A stretch of DNA of 64,000 nucleotides from Anaerolineales bacterium (lineage in GTDB: Bacteria > Chloroflexota > Anaerolineae > Anaerolineales > Villigracilaceae): NCBI GenBank assembly GCA_030834895.1, contig JAUQXA010000068.1, positions 26,759-90,758 on the forward strand, read 5' to 3'. The notes beneath the pieces were generated by a model that made no database searches, had not been told where the DNA came from, and saw only the letters and a program-made list of their open reading frames with translations. Both the position numbers and the translations under genes were made by a program. The first letter of the stretch is position 1. Each line of letters starts with the position of its first letter. This document shows positions 8,639 to 16,072 of the stretch, piece after piece.

Positions 8639-10330
8639 ATGAAAAAAATAATGGAACGACTTGGAAAGTTTTTTGTGCCTGAACCGGGATCTTCGCGCTG
8701 GACGTATATCATGCCATACCTGGTTTTGGTGATTGTTTTTATTGTCCTGTTTGCAGGCGGAACGTATGGGTGGGAGCGCACCAACTCCACTGAATTCTGC
8801 GGAACGACTTGTCATACCATGCCGCCGCAGGGCGTGACACATGCGAATTCCCCCCATGCCAATGTCACCTGCGAAGAATGCCATATTGGACGTGCCTCTT
8901 TTACGGACCAGTTCATGCGCAAGTCACAGGCATTACATGAAGTTTACTACACGGTCTTCTCGCTTTACGAGTATCCGATCCGCGCCAAGGCGTTGCGCCC
9001 CGCCCGTGACACCTGTGAAAAGTGCCATCTGCCAGAGACTTTCACCAGTGACAGCCTGCGGACGATCAAACATTTCGCCAACGATGAACCGAACACGGTT
9101 TCGAATCTCTATTTGATCCTGAAGACCGGCGGCGGCGATAAACGCGAAGGACTTGGTTTTGGAATCCACTGGCACATTACCAACAAGGTTCAGTACTATG
9201 CCGCCGATGAACTGAACCAGATAATTCCCTATGTCCGTGTTTACAATGACGACGGTTCTTATACGGAATATACGGATGTCGAATCCGGTTTCGACCCGGC
9301 CAGTGTGGACGAAGGCAAGCTTAAGCAGATGGATTGCACCACCTGTCATAACCGCGTGACCCATAATTTCGAGAACCCGGCGGATTCGGTGGATGATGCC
9401 ATGTCGCGTGGGGTCATCGACCCGTCCATTCCGTCCATTCGTCAGCAGGCTGTGAGCGTGCTGACCGAAAAATATGCGACCCGCGACGACGCCGTGAAAG
9501 TCATTGCTGCCCTTGAGGAAAGTTACAAGAGCAATTTCTCTGATTACTACAGCCAGAATGGTGAAAAGATCCAAAATGCAATAACCGAGATCCAGGCGAT
9601 TTATGACCGCACCGTTTTCCATGACCAGGAGGTGGACTGGACGACGCATCCCAACAACCTGGGACACATCAATTCACCGGGCTGTTTCCGCTGTCACGAT
9701 GGCAAACACCTGAACGAGGATAATGAGGCGGTGCGATTGGAATGCAATTTATGTCATTCCATTCCAGTTGTGACCGGCGCCAGGGATCTTGTGACGAAGA
9801 TCGAAATCAATAGCGGCGGCATCGAGCCGGACTCACATCTCAACCCCAACTGGATCAGTCTGCATAACACATCCATGGACCAAACTTGTGCGCAATGCCA
9901 TACCACCGAGGGCGCGGGTGGCACGAGCAATACATCCTTCTGTTCGAACAGCGCCTGTCATGGGAGCGTGTTTACCTTTGCCGGTTTTGATGCTCCGGCC
10001 TTGCGTGAAATATTGAAGGATCAAATTCCAACGCCGCCTCCCGCTCAGGCGGTGACATCATCCGCTGTACCCAGTTACGATGCCAATATCGGGGCGCTCT
10101 TTACAGCAAAATGTGGAGCCTGCCATGGCGCGGCTGCTGCCGGCGGATTAAATGTCACTACATACGCGGATTTGATGAAAGGCGGGAAGGACGGCGCGGT
10201 AATCGTCCCGAACGATTCTGCCAACAGCCTGCTGGTGAAAATTCAGAGCGCAAAGCATTATTTCAACTTTTCCGCCGAAGAACTGGATTTGGTGAAGCAA
10301 TGGATTGATGCAGGAGCGCCCGAAAAGTAA
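8639..10330 (+). CDS. NapC/NirT-type multiheme cytochrome with C-terminal cytochrome c domain
   Basis: 563 residues from the ATG at 8639, preceded by GGAGGTG. One N-terminal membrane anchor (YIMPYLVLVIVFIVLFAGG) is followed by a NapC/NirT-like beginning, FCGTTCHTMPP. Heme sites are one CX3CH (CGTTCH), seven CXXCH (CEECH, CEKCH, CTTCH, CFRCH, CNLCH, CAQCH, CGACH) and one CX4CH (CSNSACH), nine in total. The last one lies in a separate C-terminal cytochrome c-like domain (from ~residue 470: ALFTAKCGACHG). It probably oxidises quinol or relays electrons between the membrane pool and the decaheme lipoprotein. The N-terminal family call is solid; the redox partner is inferred from neighbourhood. 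Confidence 0.88.
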   Translation: MKKIMERLGKFFVPEPGSSRWTYIMPYLVLVIVFIVLFAGGTYGWERTNSTEFCGTTCHTMPPQGVTHANSPHANVTCEECHIGRASFTDQFMRKSQALHEVYYTVFSLYEYPIRAKALRPARDTCEKCHLPETFTSDSLRTIKHFANDEPNTVSNLYLILKTGGGDKREGLGFGIHWHITNKVQYYAADELNQIIPYVRVYNDDGSYTEYTDVESGFDPASVDEGKLKQMDCTTCHNRVTHNFENPADSVDDAMSRGVIDPSIPSIRQQAVSVLTEKYATRDDAVKVIAALEESYKSNFSDYYSQNGEKIQNAITEIQAIYDRTVFHDQEVDWTTHPNNLGHINSPGCFRCHDGKHLNEDNEAVRLECNLCHSIPVVTGARDLVTKIEINSGGIEPDSHLNPNWISLHNTSMDQTCAQCHTTEGAGGTSNTSFCSNSACHGSVFTFAGFDAPALREILKDQIPTPPPAQAVTSSAVPSYDANIGALFTAKCGACHGAAAAGGLNVTTYADLMKGGKDGAVIVPNDSANSLLVKIQSAKHYFNFSAEELDLVKQWIDAGAPEK

Positions 10331-10352
10331 GCGCCCTGAATAAATATCCTGT

Positions 10353-10391
10353 AAAAAGGATGATGGACTGCGAAGTCTGTCATCCTTTTTG
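10353..10391 (+). terminator. Terminator after the NapC-type gene
   Basis: AAAAAGGATGATGGACT pairs imperfectly with AGTCTGTCATCCTTTTT, ending in a T run. Confidence 0.85.
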
Positions 10392-10478
10392 ATTTGCAAA
10401 CGTGAGGCGACACGGGACTTTCATGATAAACTGAATCCTATCGTCAATAAACTTTTAGTCATATTATTTGGAGTTCTC

Positions 10479-11336
10479 ATGACCCTATCCTTCAAATTTG
10501 GTACAGTTGGTTCCCCGATGGGCACGCCCAAAAAGCCGGGCGGTTCTGTCGGTGCAATCGAATTCAGCAAATCCATTGGGCTGGACGCAATGGAGCTGGG
10601 CTGGGTACAGTCGGTGCGTGTGACCGAGGCCACCTGCGCCTTGATTAAATCCGCAGGCGGGGAACATGGCGTGGCATTGAGCGTCCACGCGCCGTATTTC
10701 ATTAACTTGAACGCCACTGATGAGGAATGGCCAAAATCCCGTAAACGCCTGATGGATGCGGCGCATTATGGATTTCTTGCGGGTGCAACGGACATTATCT
10801 TCCATCCCGGCTCGTATTTTGCCAATGATCCGCGCGAAGTGTTGAAGATTGCCATTCCGCGTTTGCAGGGCTGTGTGGACGAACTCAAAAAGAACGGCGA
10901 TCTGGTAACTCTCCGCCCGGAGACGATGGGCAAATCCGCAATGCTTGGCTCTTTTGAAGATGCCGTTGCAATGAGCAAGGCGATGAATATGGTTCTACCC
11001 TGCCTTGATTTTGCCCACCTGCACGCCCGTCCCGGCGACGGCACGATGAACACCTATGACGAGTGGTCACGGCTGTTGGAAGTTTACGCCCGTGAATTGG
11101 GCGAGAAAGCCTTGAAGCAATTGCACATCCATCTCTCCGGCATCGAGTATGGACCCAAGGGTGAAAAGAATCATCTCAAGCTTTCCGAAGCGGATTTGGA
11201 CATGAAGGCCCTGTTCAAAGCCTTGAATCAATTTGGCTGTGGCGGACGCATCCTATGTGAAAGCCCCGTGATGGAAGAAGATGCGCTGGCGATGAAAAAG
11301 ACCTGGATGAAGGTCAGTGGGGAGAAGGGAAAGTAA
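10479..11336 (+). CDS. Endonuclease IV-like TIM-barrel protein (Nfo family)
   Basis: 285 residues from the ATG at 10479, preceded by TTTGGAG. Metal-site motifs of the AP endonuclease 2 / xylose-isomerase-like barrel appear in order: ELGW, SVHAPYFINL, IIFHPGSY, RPETMGK, CLDFAHLHAR, HIHLSGIEYG and CESP. This is the pattern of Nfo (apurinic endonuclease IV), which cuts 5' of abasic sites using three metal ions. A longer frame from 10389 lacks a ribosome site and overlaps the preceding terminator. It stands alone between two terminators. Confidence 0.82.
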   Translation: MTLSFKFGTVGSPMGTPKKPGGSVGAIEFSKSIGLDAMELGWVQSVRVTEATCALIKSAGGEHGVALSVHAPYFINLNATDEEWPKSRKRLMDAAHYGFLAGATDIIFHPGSYFANDPREVLKIAIPRLQGCVDELKKNGDLVTLRPETMGKSAMLGSFEDAVAMSKAMNMVLPCLDFAHLHARPGDGTMNTYDEWSRLLEVYARELGEKALKQLHIHLSGIEYGPKGEKNHLKLSEADLDMKALFKALNQFGCGGRILCESPVMEEDALAMKKTWMKVSGEKGK

Positions 11337-11349
11337 GTAGTAACGAGTA

Positions 11350-11383
11350 AAGAGGGCGAAGGTAAAAATACCTTCGCCCTCTT
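11350..11383 (+). terminator. Terminator after the Nfo-like gene
   Basis: The stem AAGAGGGCGAAGGT / ACCTTCGCCCTCTT with an AAAAAT loop could act in both directions between convergent genes. Confidence 0.85.
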
Positions 11384-11389
11384 GCGTAA

Positions 11390-11851
11390 TTATCGAAATA
11401 CACGTTGGGGAAATTTGTCTAATTCCAATCGAAGCTCTTTTGCTACCTGTAATAAGTCTATTTCGGAGATGGGAATTTCTATTCCAAAACTTCGAAATCC
11501 TATACCTTTTGATTCTACCCATTTCGGTAACATTTCCAACTCAAAATAAATCATCAAAACTTTTACTCTATTTTGTTTGCGAATTTGGAATTCCAAACAT
11601 GGTTCAACAAATGACCAAGAGGATAGTTTATTTGTCTTTGAATGCACTGCTTCAAGCCATGTGGCCAATTCTTCAACTTCAAATGTCGTGAGTGATGAGT
11701 CCACGGCAGTCCAGTTTCCTTTGGAATATGTAACATCTATTTGTATGGATAGCCAGTTTGAATCCCAATAATTGTCAGTAATATTGGGAAATTCATATCC
11801 TAGAATTTCTAACTTAAAAGATGTGTCTGTTGATGAATTAATCTGCAACAT
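11390..11851 (-). CDS. WapI-like immunity family protein
   Basis: 153 residues in a distinctly AT-rich gene. The N-terminal part, with LGYEFPNITD, YWDSNWLSIQI and a following W-rich strand (KGNWTAVDSSLTTFEVEEL), resembles proteins annotated as WapI-family immunity proteins, which protect against the nuclease toxin tip of a wall-associated polymorphic toxin. No matching toxin gene is nearby. The contrasting base composition and isolated position suggest lateral acquisition as an orphan immunity gene. It lies 8 bases after the formyltransferase gene on the same strand. The family assignment is from memory of the pattern. Confidence 0.5.
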   Translation of the reverse strand: MLQINSSTDTSFKLEILGYEFPNITDNYWDSNWLSIQIDVTYSKGNWTAVDSSLTTFEVEELATWLEAVHSKTNKLSSWSFVEPCLEFQIRKQNRVKVLMIYFELEMLPKWVESKGIGFRSFGIEIPISEIDLLQVAKELRLELDKFPQRVFR

Positions 11852-11859
11852 GTTATGAA

Positions 11860-12531
11860 TTATTTTTCCGGCTTGTACTCAAACTTGTAACCGTGAATTT
11901 CCATATACGGCTGCCAGTGTTTGTAACTGATGGCCCGTATGCGGCGTCTCACTTCGTCTTTGCTCATATCAGGGGTGATTTTGAACAACTCGTTGAACTG
12001 CTTGCGTGAAAACGGCGGACGAGTCCAGGTTTCGTCAGAGATGGGGAGCGGTTTGCCTTCCGCCATAATCTGGACAATCTCGAAGAACAGCGCCACCTGA
12101 TTTTCATAGGTGCGTGCCAGCAATTCATCCACGCCATCTTCGGGATAGACGGGGAAACGCCTGACCTTGATGATCCCACCCGTGTCCACCTTGCCAGCCA
12201 TGTGGTGACAGGTCACGCCGTATTCTTTTGCATCCTCGTACAGGGCGAAGTTATTACAGCCGATGCCGGGGTATTCAGGCGAGGCGGGATGAAAATTGAT
12301 GGCGGCGATTCTGACGCGATCCAGCAACTCCTGCGGCACGACCCAGCGCGAGAGGTAGGAGATGATGTAATCCCCGCTCCACTGGCGGATATCTTCGGAC
12401 AGAGGGTCGCCCCATTTACCGAGACAAAACGTCACATGGGTAAAATGCTTTTGACAATGTTCCAGTGCGCGGGCGCAATCGGGGTCATCGGCTTTGCCGA
12501 GGAAGAGGAGAGATGCAGTTGATAGGGGCAT
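11860..12531 (-). CDS. Formyltransferase-like protein
   Basis: 223 residues. The core AAINFHPASPEYPGIGCNNF and GVTCHHMAGKVDTGGII matches the formyl-transferase N-terminal domain, with the Asn-x-His...Asp catalytic pattern seen in methionyl-tRNA and sugar-amine formyltransferases. It is too short for Fmt (about 310 residues) and lacks the C-terminal OB domain. A sugar N-formyltransferase or another 10-formyl-THF-dependent enzyme is more likely. The substrate is not evident. A REP element and a GNAT gene lie upstream on the same strand. Confidence 0.72.
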   Translation of the reverse strand: MPLSTASLLFLGKADDPDCARALEHCQKHFTHVTFCLGKWGDPLSEDIRQWSGDYIISYLSRWVVPQELLDRVRIAAINFHPASPEYPGIGCNNFALYEDAKEYGVTCHHMAGKVDTGGIIKVRRFPVYPEDGVDELLARTYENQVALFFEIVQIMAEGKPLPISDETWTRPPFSRKQFNELFKITPDMSKDEVRRRIRAISYKHWQPYMEIHGYKFEYKPEK

Positions 12532-12550
12532 GATGGTGATTATAAAGGTT

Positions 12551-12610
12551 GTAGGGGTGACTCTTCAAGTTTATCGAAAAGCACCGCTAACATTAGCGGG
12601 TCGCCCCTAC
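12551..12610. repeat. REP palindrome, GTAGGGGCGAC family, degenerate copy with spacer
   Basis: The outer arms are GTAGGGGTGAC (12551) and GGGTCGCCCCTAC (ending 12610), with an inner stem CCGCTAA/TTAGCGG. The 12593-12610 arm is read as the end of the adjacent GNAT gene (residues VGATR, then stop). Confidence 0.75.
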
Positions 12611-13183
12611 GCATAATCGGGGAACCAGCCCAAAGTCGGAGGGAACGAGGGAGAACATGTGCGCGTCGTGGATTTGATTCCCAACCACCATCCTGTTCAG
12701 CGAAATCCCTTCGTAGTGTGCGCCGATCTTTTCCGCGACCCGTTTGCTTCGCTCATTTCCAACCGCGATGACAATCTCGACGCGAATCAACCCGACCCTT
12801 TCGAATGCGAAACGCGCCGTCAGTTTTGCCGCCCGTCCCGCAATTCCCTCTCCGTGACGCGAAGTGCGGACCCAATAGCCGAGGTTACAAAACTGGTACA
12901 CCGGATGAATATGATTGAGGCTGCAACCGCCGACGAGTTCCCGCGTTTTCGTGTCGGTGATGGCAAATCCGTATAAAGTCCCGTCCGACCAATGGGCGCG
13001 GGTCAGTGACACAAAATTGAGAGCCGTTTCCATCGTGTATTTGTCGTTTGCCCATGACATCCAGGGTTCGATTTCGGAAATCGATTCGCGCACCGCTTGA
13101 TACAGGGCGGTTTCATCCCCAAATTGGAAAGGTCGCAGGGTGACAACGCCGTCGGTGAGTGTGATGAATGGGAACATGTCCAA
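12593..13183 (-). CDS. GNAT acetyltransferase, RimJ/RimL type
   Basis: 196 residues. The fold is recognisable from VVTLRPFQFGDETALYQAV at the start, LVGGCSLNHI, the acetyl-CoA segment around SRHGEGIAGRAAKL and the NERSKRVAEKIGA helix. These enzymes transfer acetyl from acetyl-CoA to an amine, often a protein N-terminus or small molecule. The last five residues (VGATR) and the stop codon are supplied by a REP palindrome, so the original C-terminus has been replaced or extended. ATG at 13183 or 13177 are both possible. Confidence 0.82.
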   Translation of the reverse strand: MDMFPFITLTDGVVTLRPFQFGDETALYQAVRESISEIEPWMSWANDKYTMETALNFVSLTRAHWSDGTLYGFAITDTKTRELVGGCSLNHIHPVYQFCNLGYWVRTSRHGEGIAGRAAKLTARFAFERVGLIRVEIVIAVGNERSKRVAEKIGAHYEGISLNRMVVGNQIHDAHMFSLVPSDFGLVPRLCVGATR

Positions 13184-13185
13184 AA

Positions 13186-13225
13186 CAAAACGGAGACTTC
13201 CATCTCTGGGGTCTCCGTCATTTTG
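13186..13225 (-). terminator. Terminator of the response-regulator gene
   Basis: On the minus strand ACGGAGAC / GTCTCCGT is followed by TTTTGTTTTG. It lies between the regulator gene and the GNAT gene. Confidence 0.78.
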
Positions 13226-13235
13226 AAGTTTGGTT

Positions 13236-13895
13236 TTACAGGGAGATATATTCCCGCAGACTGTGTTGCACGGCGTAGGCGGCGGCTTCGGCGCGGTTGT
13301 TGACGCTCAACTTCGAAAGGATGCTCGAAACGTAGTTGCGGACTGTGCCTTCGCCGAGGAACAGGTTCTTGGCGATCTCACGGTTGGTCTTGCCTTCGGA
13401 GACAAGCAACAGCACGTGCTTTTCCTGCTGGCTCAAATGCGAGAAAGCCGAAGCCTCCTCCTCCTTGACGGCGCGCCGCACTTCCTGGAAGACCCGCTGG
13501 GTGACGGCGGGATCGAGCAGGGCTTCACCGCGCCCGACCGATTCAATCGCCTTGATCAGGTCTTCGCTTCCGATCTGTTTGAGCACATAACCCGAAGCGC
13601 CCGCGCGGATGGCGGAGAACAGCATTTCATCCTCCGCATACGAGGTGAGCATCAGCACTTTGGTCTCGGGGTGTTGGTTTACGATTTGCTCGCAGGCATC
13701 TATGCCTGACGTGCCGGGCAGGCGAATATCCATTACCACCACGTCTGGCTTTAGCGACTCCACCTGCTCCAGCGCTTCACGCGCCGAGCCTGCCTCGCCA
13801 ACCACGTCGAACTGTGGGTGACGCTCCAGCAGGGACTTCAAGCCGATGCGCACCAATTCGTGATCGTCTACTAGAATAATTCGTTGCTTTTTCAT
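13236..13895 (-). CDS. NarL/LuxR-family response regulator
   Basis: 219 residues. The receiver domain (1-120) has the acidic pocket DDHE, the phospho-acceptor Asp in VVMDIRLPG, the switch Thr/Ser in MLTSYAED and the Lys in GYVLKQIG. The C-terminal LuxR helix-turn-helix (about 150-212) reads LSQQEKHVLLLVSEGKTNRE, then IAKNLFLGEGTVRNYVSSIL. It is a DNA-binding regulator activated by phosphorylation. No histidine kinase gene is adjacent, so its partner must lie elsewhere. Confidence 0.93.
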   Translation of the reverse strand: MKKQRIILVDDHELVRIGLKSLLERHPQFDVVGEAGSAREALEQVESLKPDVVVMDIRLPGTSGIDACEQIVNQHPETKVLMLTSYAEDEMLFSAIRAGASGYVLKQIGSEDLIKAIESVGRGEALLDPAVTQRVFQEVRRAVKEEEASAFSHLSQQEKHVLLLVSEGKTNREIAKNLFLGEGTVRNYVSSILSKLSVNNRAEAAAYAVQHSLREYISL

Positions 13896-13934
13896 GGACT
13901 AATTTTACCTCTAAACTGATAAGAATAGGCAGGT

Positions 13935-14405
13935 TTAATCGGCTTTCAACCGCTCTACGGCTGTCAAATGCTCCTCGATATGTGCCAGACCCCGTTCTAC
14001 CCAAAGTTGCAGGGTCAGCCCTCCGCCGAGTTCTGCATGTCTGCTTTCACGTGACCAAGCCTCATGCGGCAAGCCGGTCAGGATGACGCACAACTCATCC
14101 ACATCTTGCGTGAACTCCTGCAAGATCCCCGCCAGCGGCTCCTGTGGATTGTAATGCGCCGCCATCCACTCGTCGGCATCGAAACCTTCAAAATGAGGAT
14201 TGTCCTCCAGCAAGGTCTGCTTGATGCGCGCGCCGTAAACCAGTTTTTGCACATCCCGCGTATGCGATGCAATTTGATGCAGGGTCCATTCGCCTTCGAT
14301 TTTGGCAGACGGATCGCCGGCCGCATCACAAGCGGCGCGAAATTCCCATGCGGCTTCGTGAAAGCGATTGACCAATTTCTCGCGGTATTCAGTTAATTCC
14401 TTCAT
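13935..14405 (-). CDS. DinB-like four-helix protein
   Basis: 156 residues starting at the ATG at 14405, preceded by GGAGGTGA. Its start overlaps the stop of the upstream SDR gene as ATGA, so translation is probably coupled. The pattern WTLHQIASHTRDVQKLV in the first third and a C-terminal histidine (LAHIEEHLTAVERL) match the DinB/mycothiol-dependent maleylpyruvate isomerase-like superfamily, a metal-binding helical bundle found in thiol-dependent enzymes. The precise reaction cannot be read from sequence. A longer upstream frame runs antisense-like through the SDR and is rejected. Confidence 0.68.
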   Translation of the reverse strand: MKELTEYREKLVNRFHEAAWEFRAACDAAGDPSAKIEGEWTLHQIASHTRDVQKLVYGARIKQTLLEDNPHFEGFDADEWMAAHYNPQEPLAGILQEFTQDVDELCVILTGLPHEAWSRESRHAELGGGLTLQLWVERGLAHIEEHLTAVERLKAD

Positions 14406-14989
14406 TTCACCTCCAAAGCAGACATTACATCCTTCACCACATCCGCTGAATTTTCGATAGTGCGGACTCGAATCCCTTGTGGACTCAATTCCAAATCTGC
14501 AGACTGGGACAACGCCCTCAGCCCTGCCATGCTCGAACGATATGCCACCCCTTTGCCTGATCCTGCGACGATGTTGAGAATCTTCCCTTTGCCTTTTTCT
14601 TTCATCACGCGTCCCGCCGATTGAATCATCAGGAATGCGCCCGTTAGGTTGACATCCAGCGTGCGATGCCAATCCCACTCATCCATCTCCAGCAGGTATA
14701 CATGCGGCTCCACCGCCGCGTGGTTAACCAGGATGTCGATGCCGCCGAAATCCTCTTCCACACTGTTGATCAGAGCCTGCACACCGACCTTCTTGGCGAC
14801 ATCTTCGATGTAGGCTTTGGCTCTTCCACCGCGAGCGACGATCTCCGCAACCGCTTCCTCCACGTTGATGGGGGAGATATCGTTTGCCGCGACAAGTGCG
14901 CCGCGCTCTGCAAATGCCAGGGCCAGCGCACGCCCCGCCCCCCTGCCCGCGCCTGTGATCAAAACCACTTTATCCTTTAGTCGATTCAT
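14402..14989 (-). CDS. Short-chain dehydrogenase-like protein with altered active site
   Basis: 195 residues, shorter than the usual ~245. The cofactor loop ITGAGRGAGRALA and the VNLTGAF segment are intact. However the NNAG motif is NHAA, and the YxxxK position reads AYRSSMAG, with Met in place of the catalytic Lys. The region after this is also shortened. It may therefore bind NAD(P) without normal dehydrogenase activity, or be a decaying gene. It is translationally coupled to the DinB-like gene and follows the M23 peptidase gene on the same strand. Confidence 0.75.
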   Translation of the reverse strand: MNRLKDKVVLITGAGRGAGRALALAFAERGALVAANDISPINVEEAVAEIVARGGRAKAYIEDVAKKVGVQALINSVEEDFGGIDILVNHAAVEPHVYLLEMDEWDWHRTLDVNLTGAFLMIQSAGRVMKEKGKGKILNIVAGSGKGVAYRSSMAGLRALSQSADLELSPQGIRVRTIENSADVVKDVMSALEVK

Positions 14990-15001
14990 CCTTCACCTGA
15001 C

Positions 15002-15697
15002 TTACTCGCAAACAGGAATCGTATCGGGGTTGAGATTGGCGTTCAGCGGCAGGCCAAAATATGGCGAAGGGTCGTAGGTGTTTTCGATTTCAAGCTCATT
15101 CTTGTATCTGCCAAAGCCGTCGTCTTTCACAACCGAAATATGCAAGTGCACGCCCACAGGATTGCCGGGGTCGCCCGAATAATTTCCCTGATAACCGAGG
15201 AATGTGCCAGCTTCGACGTAGACCTCCTCGGTTCCCGTTGGGAATTCATCTGAGACGAGGGAATTACCCTGTGGGTCCGCCATGTGAGTATAGTACACCC
15301 AAATCTGCCTGCCCGGCTGGAGAGGATCATCCGGTACGTGGATGATGACCGATGATTTCCAGTCTGACTCACGGGTGAGATAGCCGGGATACGCAGCAAC
15401 TACAGGAGTTATGCCAACATCTGCCCCTCCGAAAATATCTATTCCCGAATGCCGGTGTCCGGGACGAAATGAGTCATCCCAGATGAAACCGGCCAAACCG
15501 TCGGTGGGAAAAATGAATGGGGCGTCGCCACACCTTGTCCCGGCAGTCATCATCAACTCCGGCCGGGAGGATGGATCCTTGAACCAGTCAATGACCTGGG
15601 CGGTGCGGGCGGAGGTCCCTCCAAAATTGAAATACAGATAGACTCCCGCTATGACAAGGGCGACGATGGGAGCCAGAAAAATGAATTTTTTAGACAT
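15002..15697 (-). CDS. Membrane-anchored M23 (LytM-type) metallopeptidase-like protein
   Basis: 231 residues from the ATG at 15697. An N-terminal membrane segment (FIFLAPIVALVIAGVYLYF) precedes an M23 domain. Zinc-site motifs are RPGHRHSGIDIFG (HxxxD, around residue 82) and GVHLHIS (HxH, around 188). Such proteins cut peptide cross-links in cell walls or act as regulators. A TATAAT box ends 6 bases before this ATG, indicating a leaderless transcript and supporting this start over one 11 codons upstream. Confidence 0.8.
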   Translation of the reverse strand: MSKKFIFLAPIVALVIAGVYLYFNFGGTSARTAQVIDWFKDPSSRPELMMTAGTRCGDAPFIFPTDGLAGFIWDDSFRPGHRHSGIDIFGGADVGITPVVAAYPGYLTRESDWKSSVIIHVPDDPLQPGRQIWVYYTHMADPQGNSLVSDEFPTGTEEVYVEAGTFLGYQGNYSGDPGNPVGVHLHISVVKDDGFGRYKNELEIENTYDPSPYFGLPLNANLNPDTIPVCE

Positions 15698-15703
15698 TGC
15701 AAA

Positions 15704-15730
15704 ATTATACTCATTTTGCAAATTACTCAA
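15704..15730 (-). promoter_or_regulatory. Leaderless promoter of the M23 gene
   Basis: Minus strand: -35 TTGAGT (15730-15725), 15-base spacer, -10 TATAAT (15709-15704), then 6 bases to the ATG at 15697. Confidence 0.65.
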
Positions 15731-15861
15731 CCCCTTGAAATTGCAGTTAAAACAGTGTAGTATTGGTCATATAGTATTCAGGGATTGGTCGTACTAATAC
15801 TTCAGTATTGTTTCAACTTTAGAGTTATCGCAATTTTGCTTGAGAGGTATGGGATTAAATC

Positions 15862-15978
15862 GCCTCGAAACGGCAAACCCACCGTGAGATGGGGACGCAA
15901 AGTCATGGATCTACAATTGCAGCAAATGTAGACCGCCAGACTGCCGAAGGTATTTTTGCCTTGGCAGTTTTGCTTTTT
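15862..15978 (+). ncRNA. GEMM-I (cyclic-di-GMP class) riboswitch with terminator platform
   Basis: The core GGCAAACC (15872-15879), a GUGA tetraloop hairpin (CCCACC-GTGA-GATGGG) and GGGACGCAAAGTC (15892-15904) are the hallmark of the GEMM-I aptamer. A second stem, CTACA/TGTAG (15911-15931), follows. The G two bases before CAAACC corresponds to the position that selects c-di-GMP rather than cyclic AMP-GMP. The 3' side runs into the terminator CTGCCGAAGG...CCTTGGCAG (15941-15967) plus a T run. Sharing of CTGCC between the aptamer's closing stem and the terminator suggests an ON switch. It controls the peptidase gene at 16073. Confidence 0.85.
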
Positions 15979-16072
15979 AAATTGGGAAAGGAGGAGAGCG
16001 TAAAGATTCGGCGTTGAAATGAACATCATTGTCCGCAAGTAACACAATTCGTTTTTTAGGAGAATGAAAAAC

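Noticed and set aside
14406..14678. N-terminal extension of the DinB-like protein
   Set aside because: It overlaps the SDR coding sequence. A strong GGAGGTGA and an ATGA junction fix the start at 14405.
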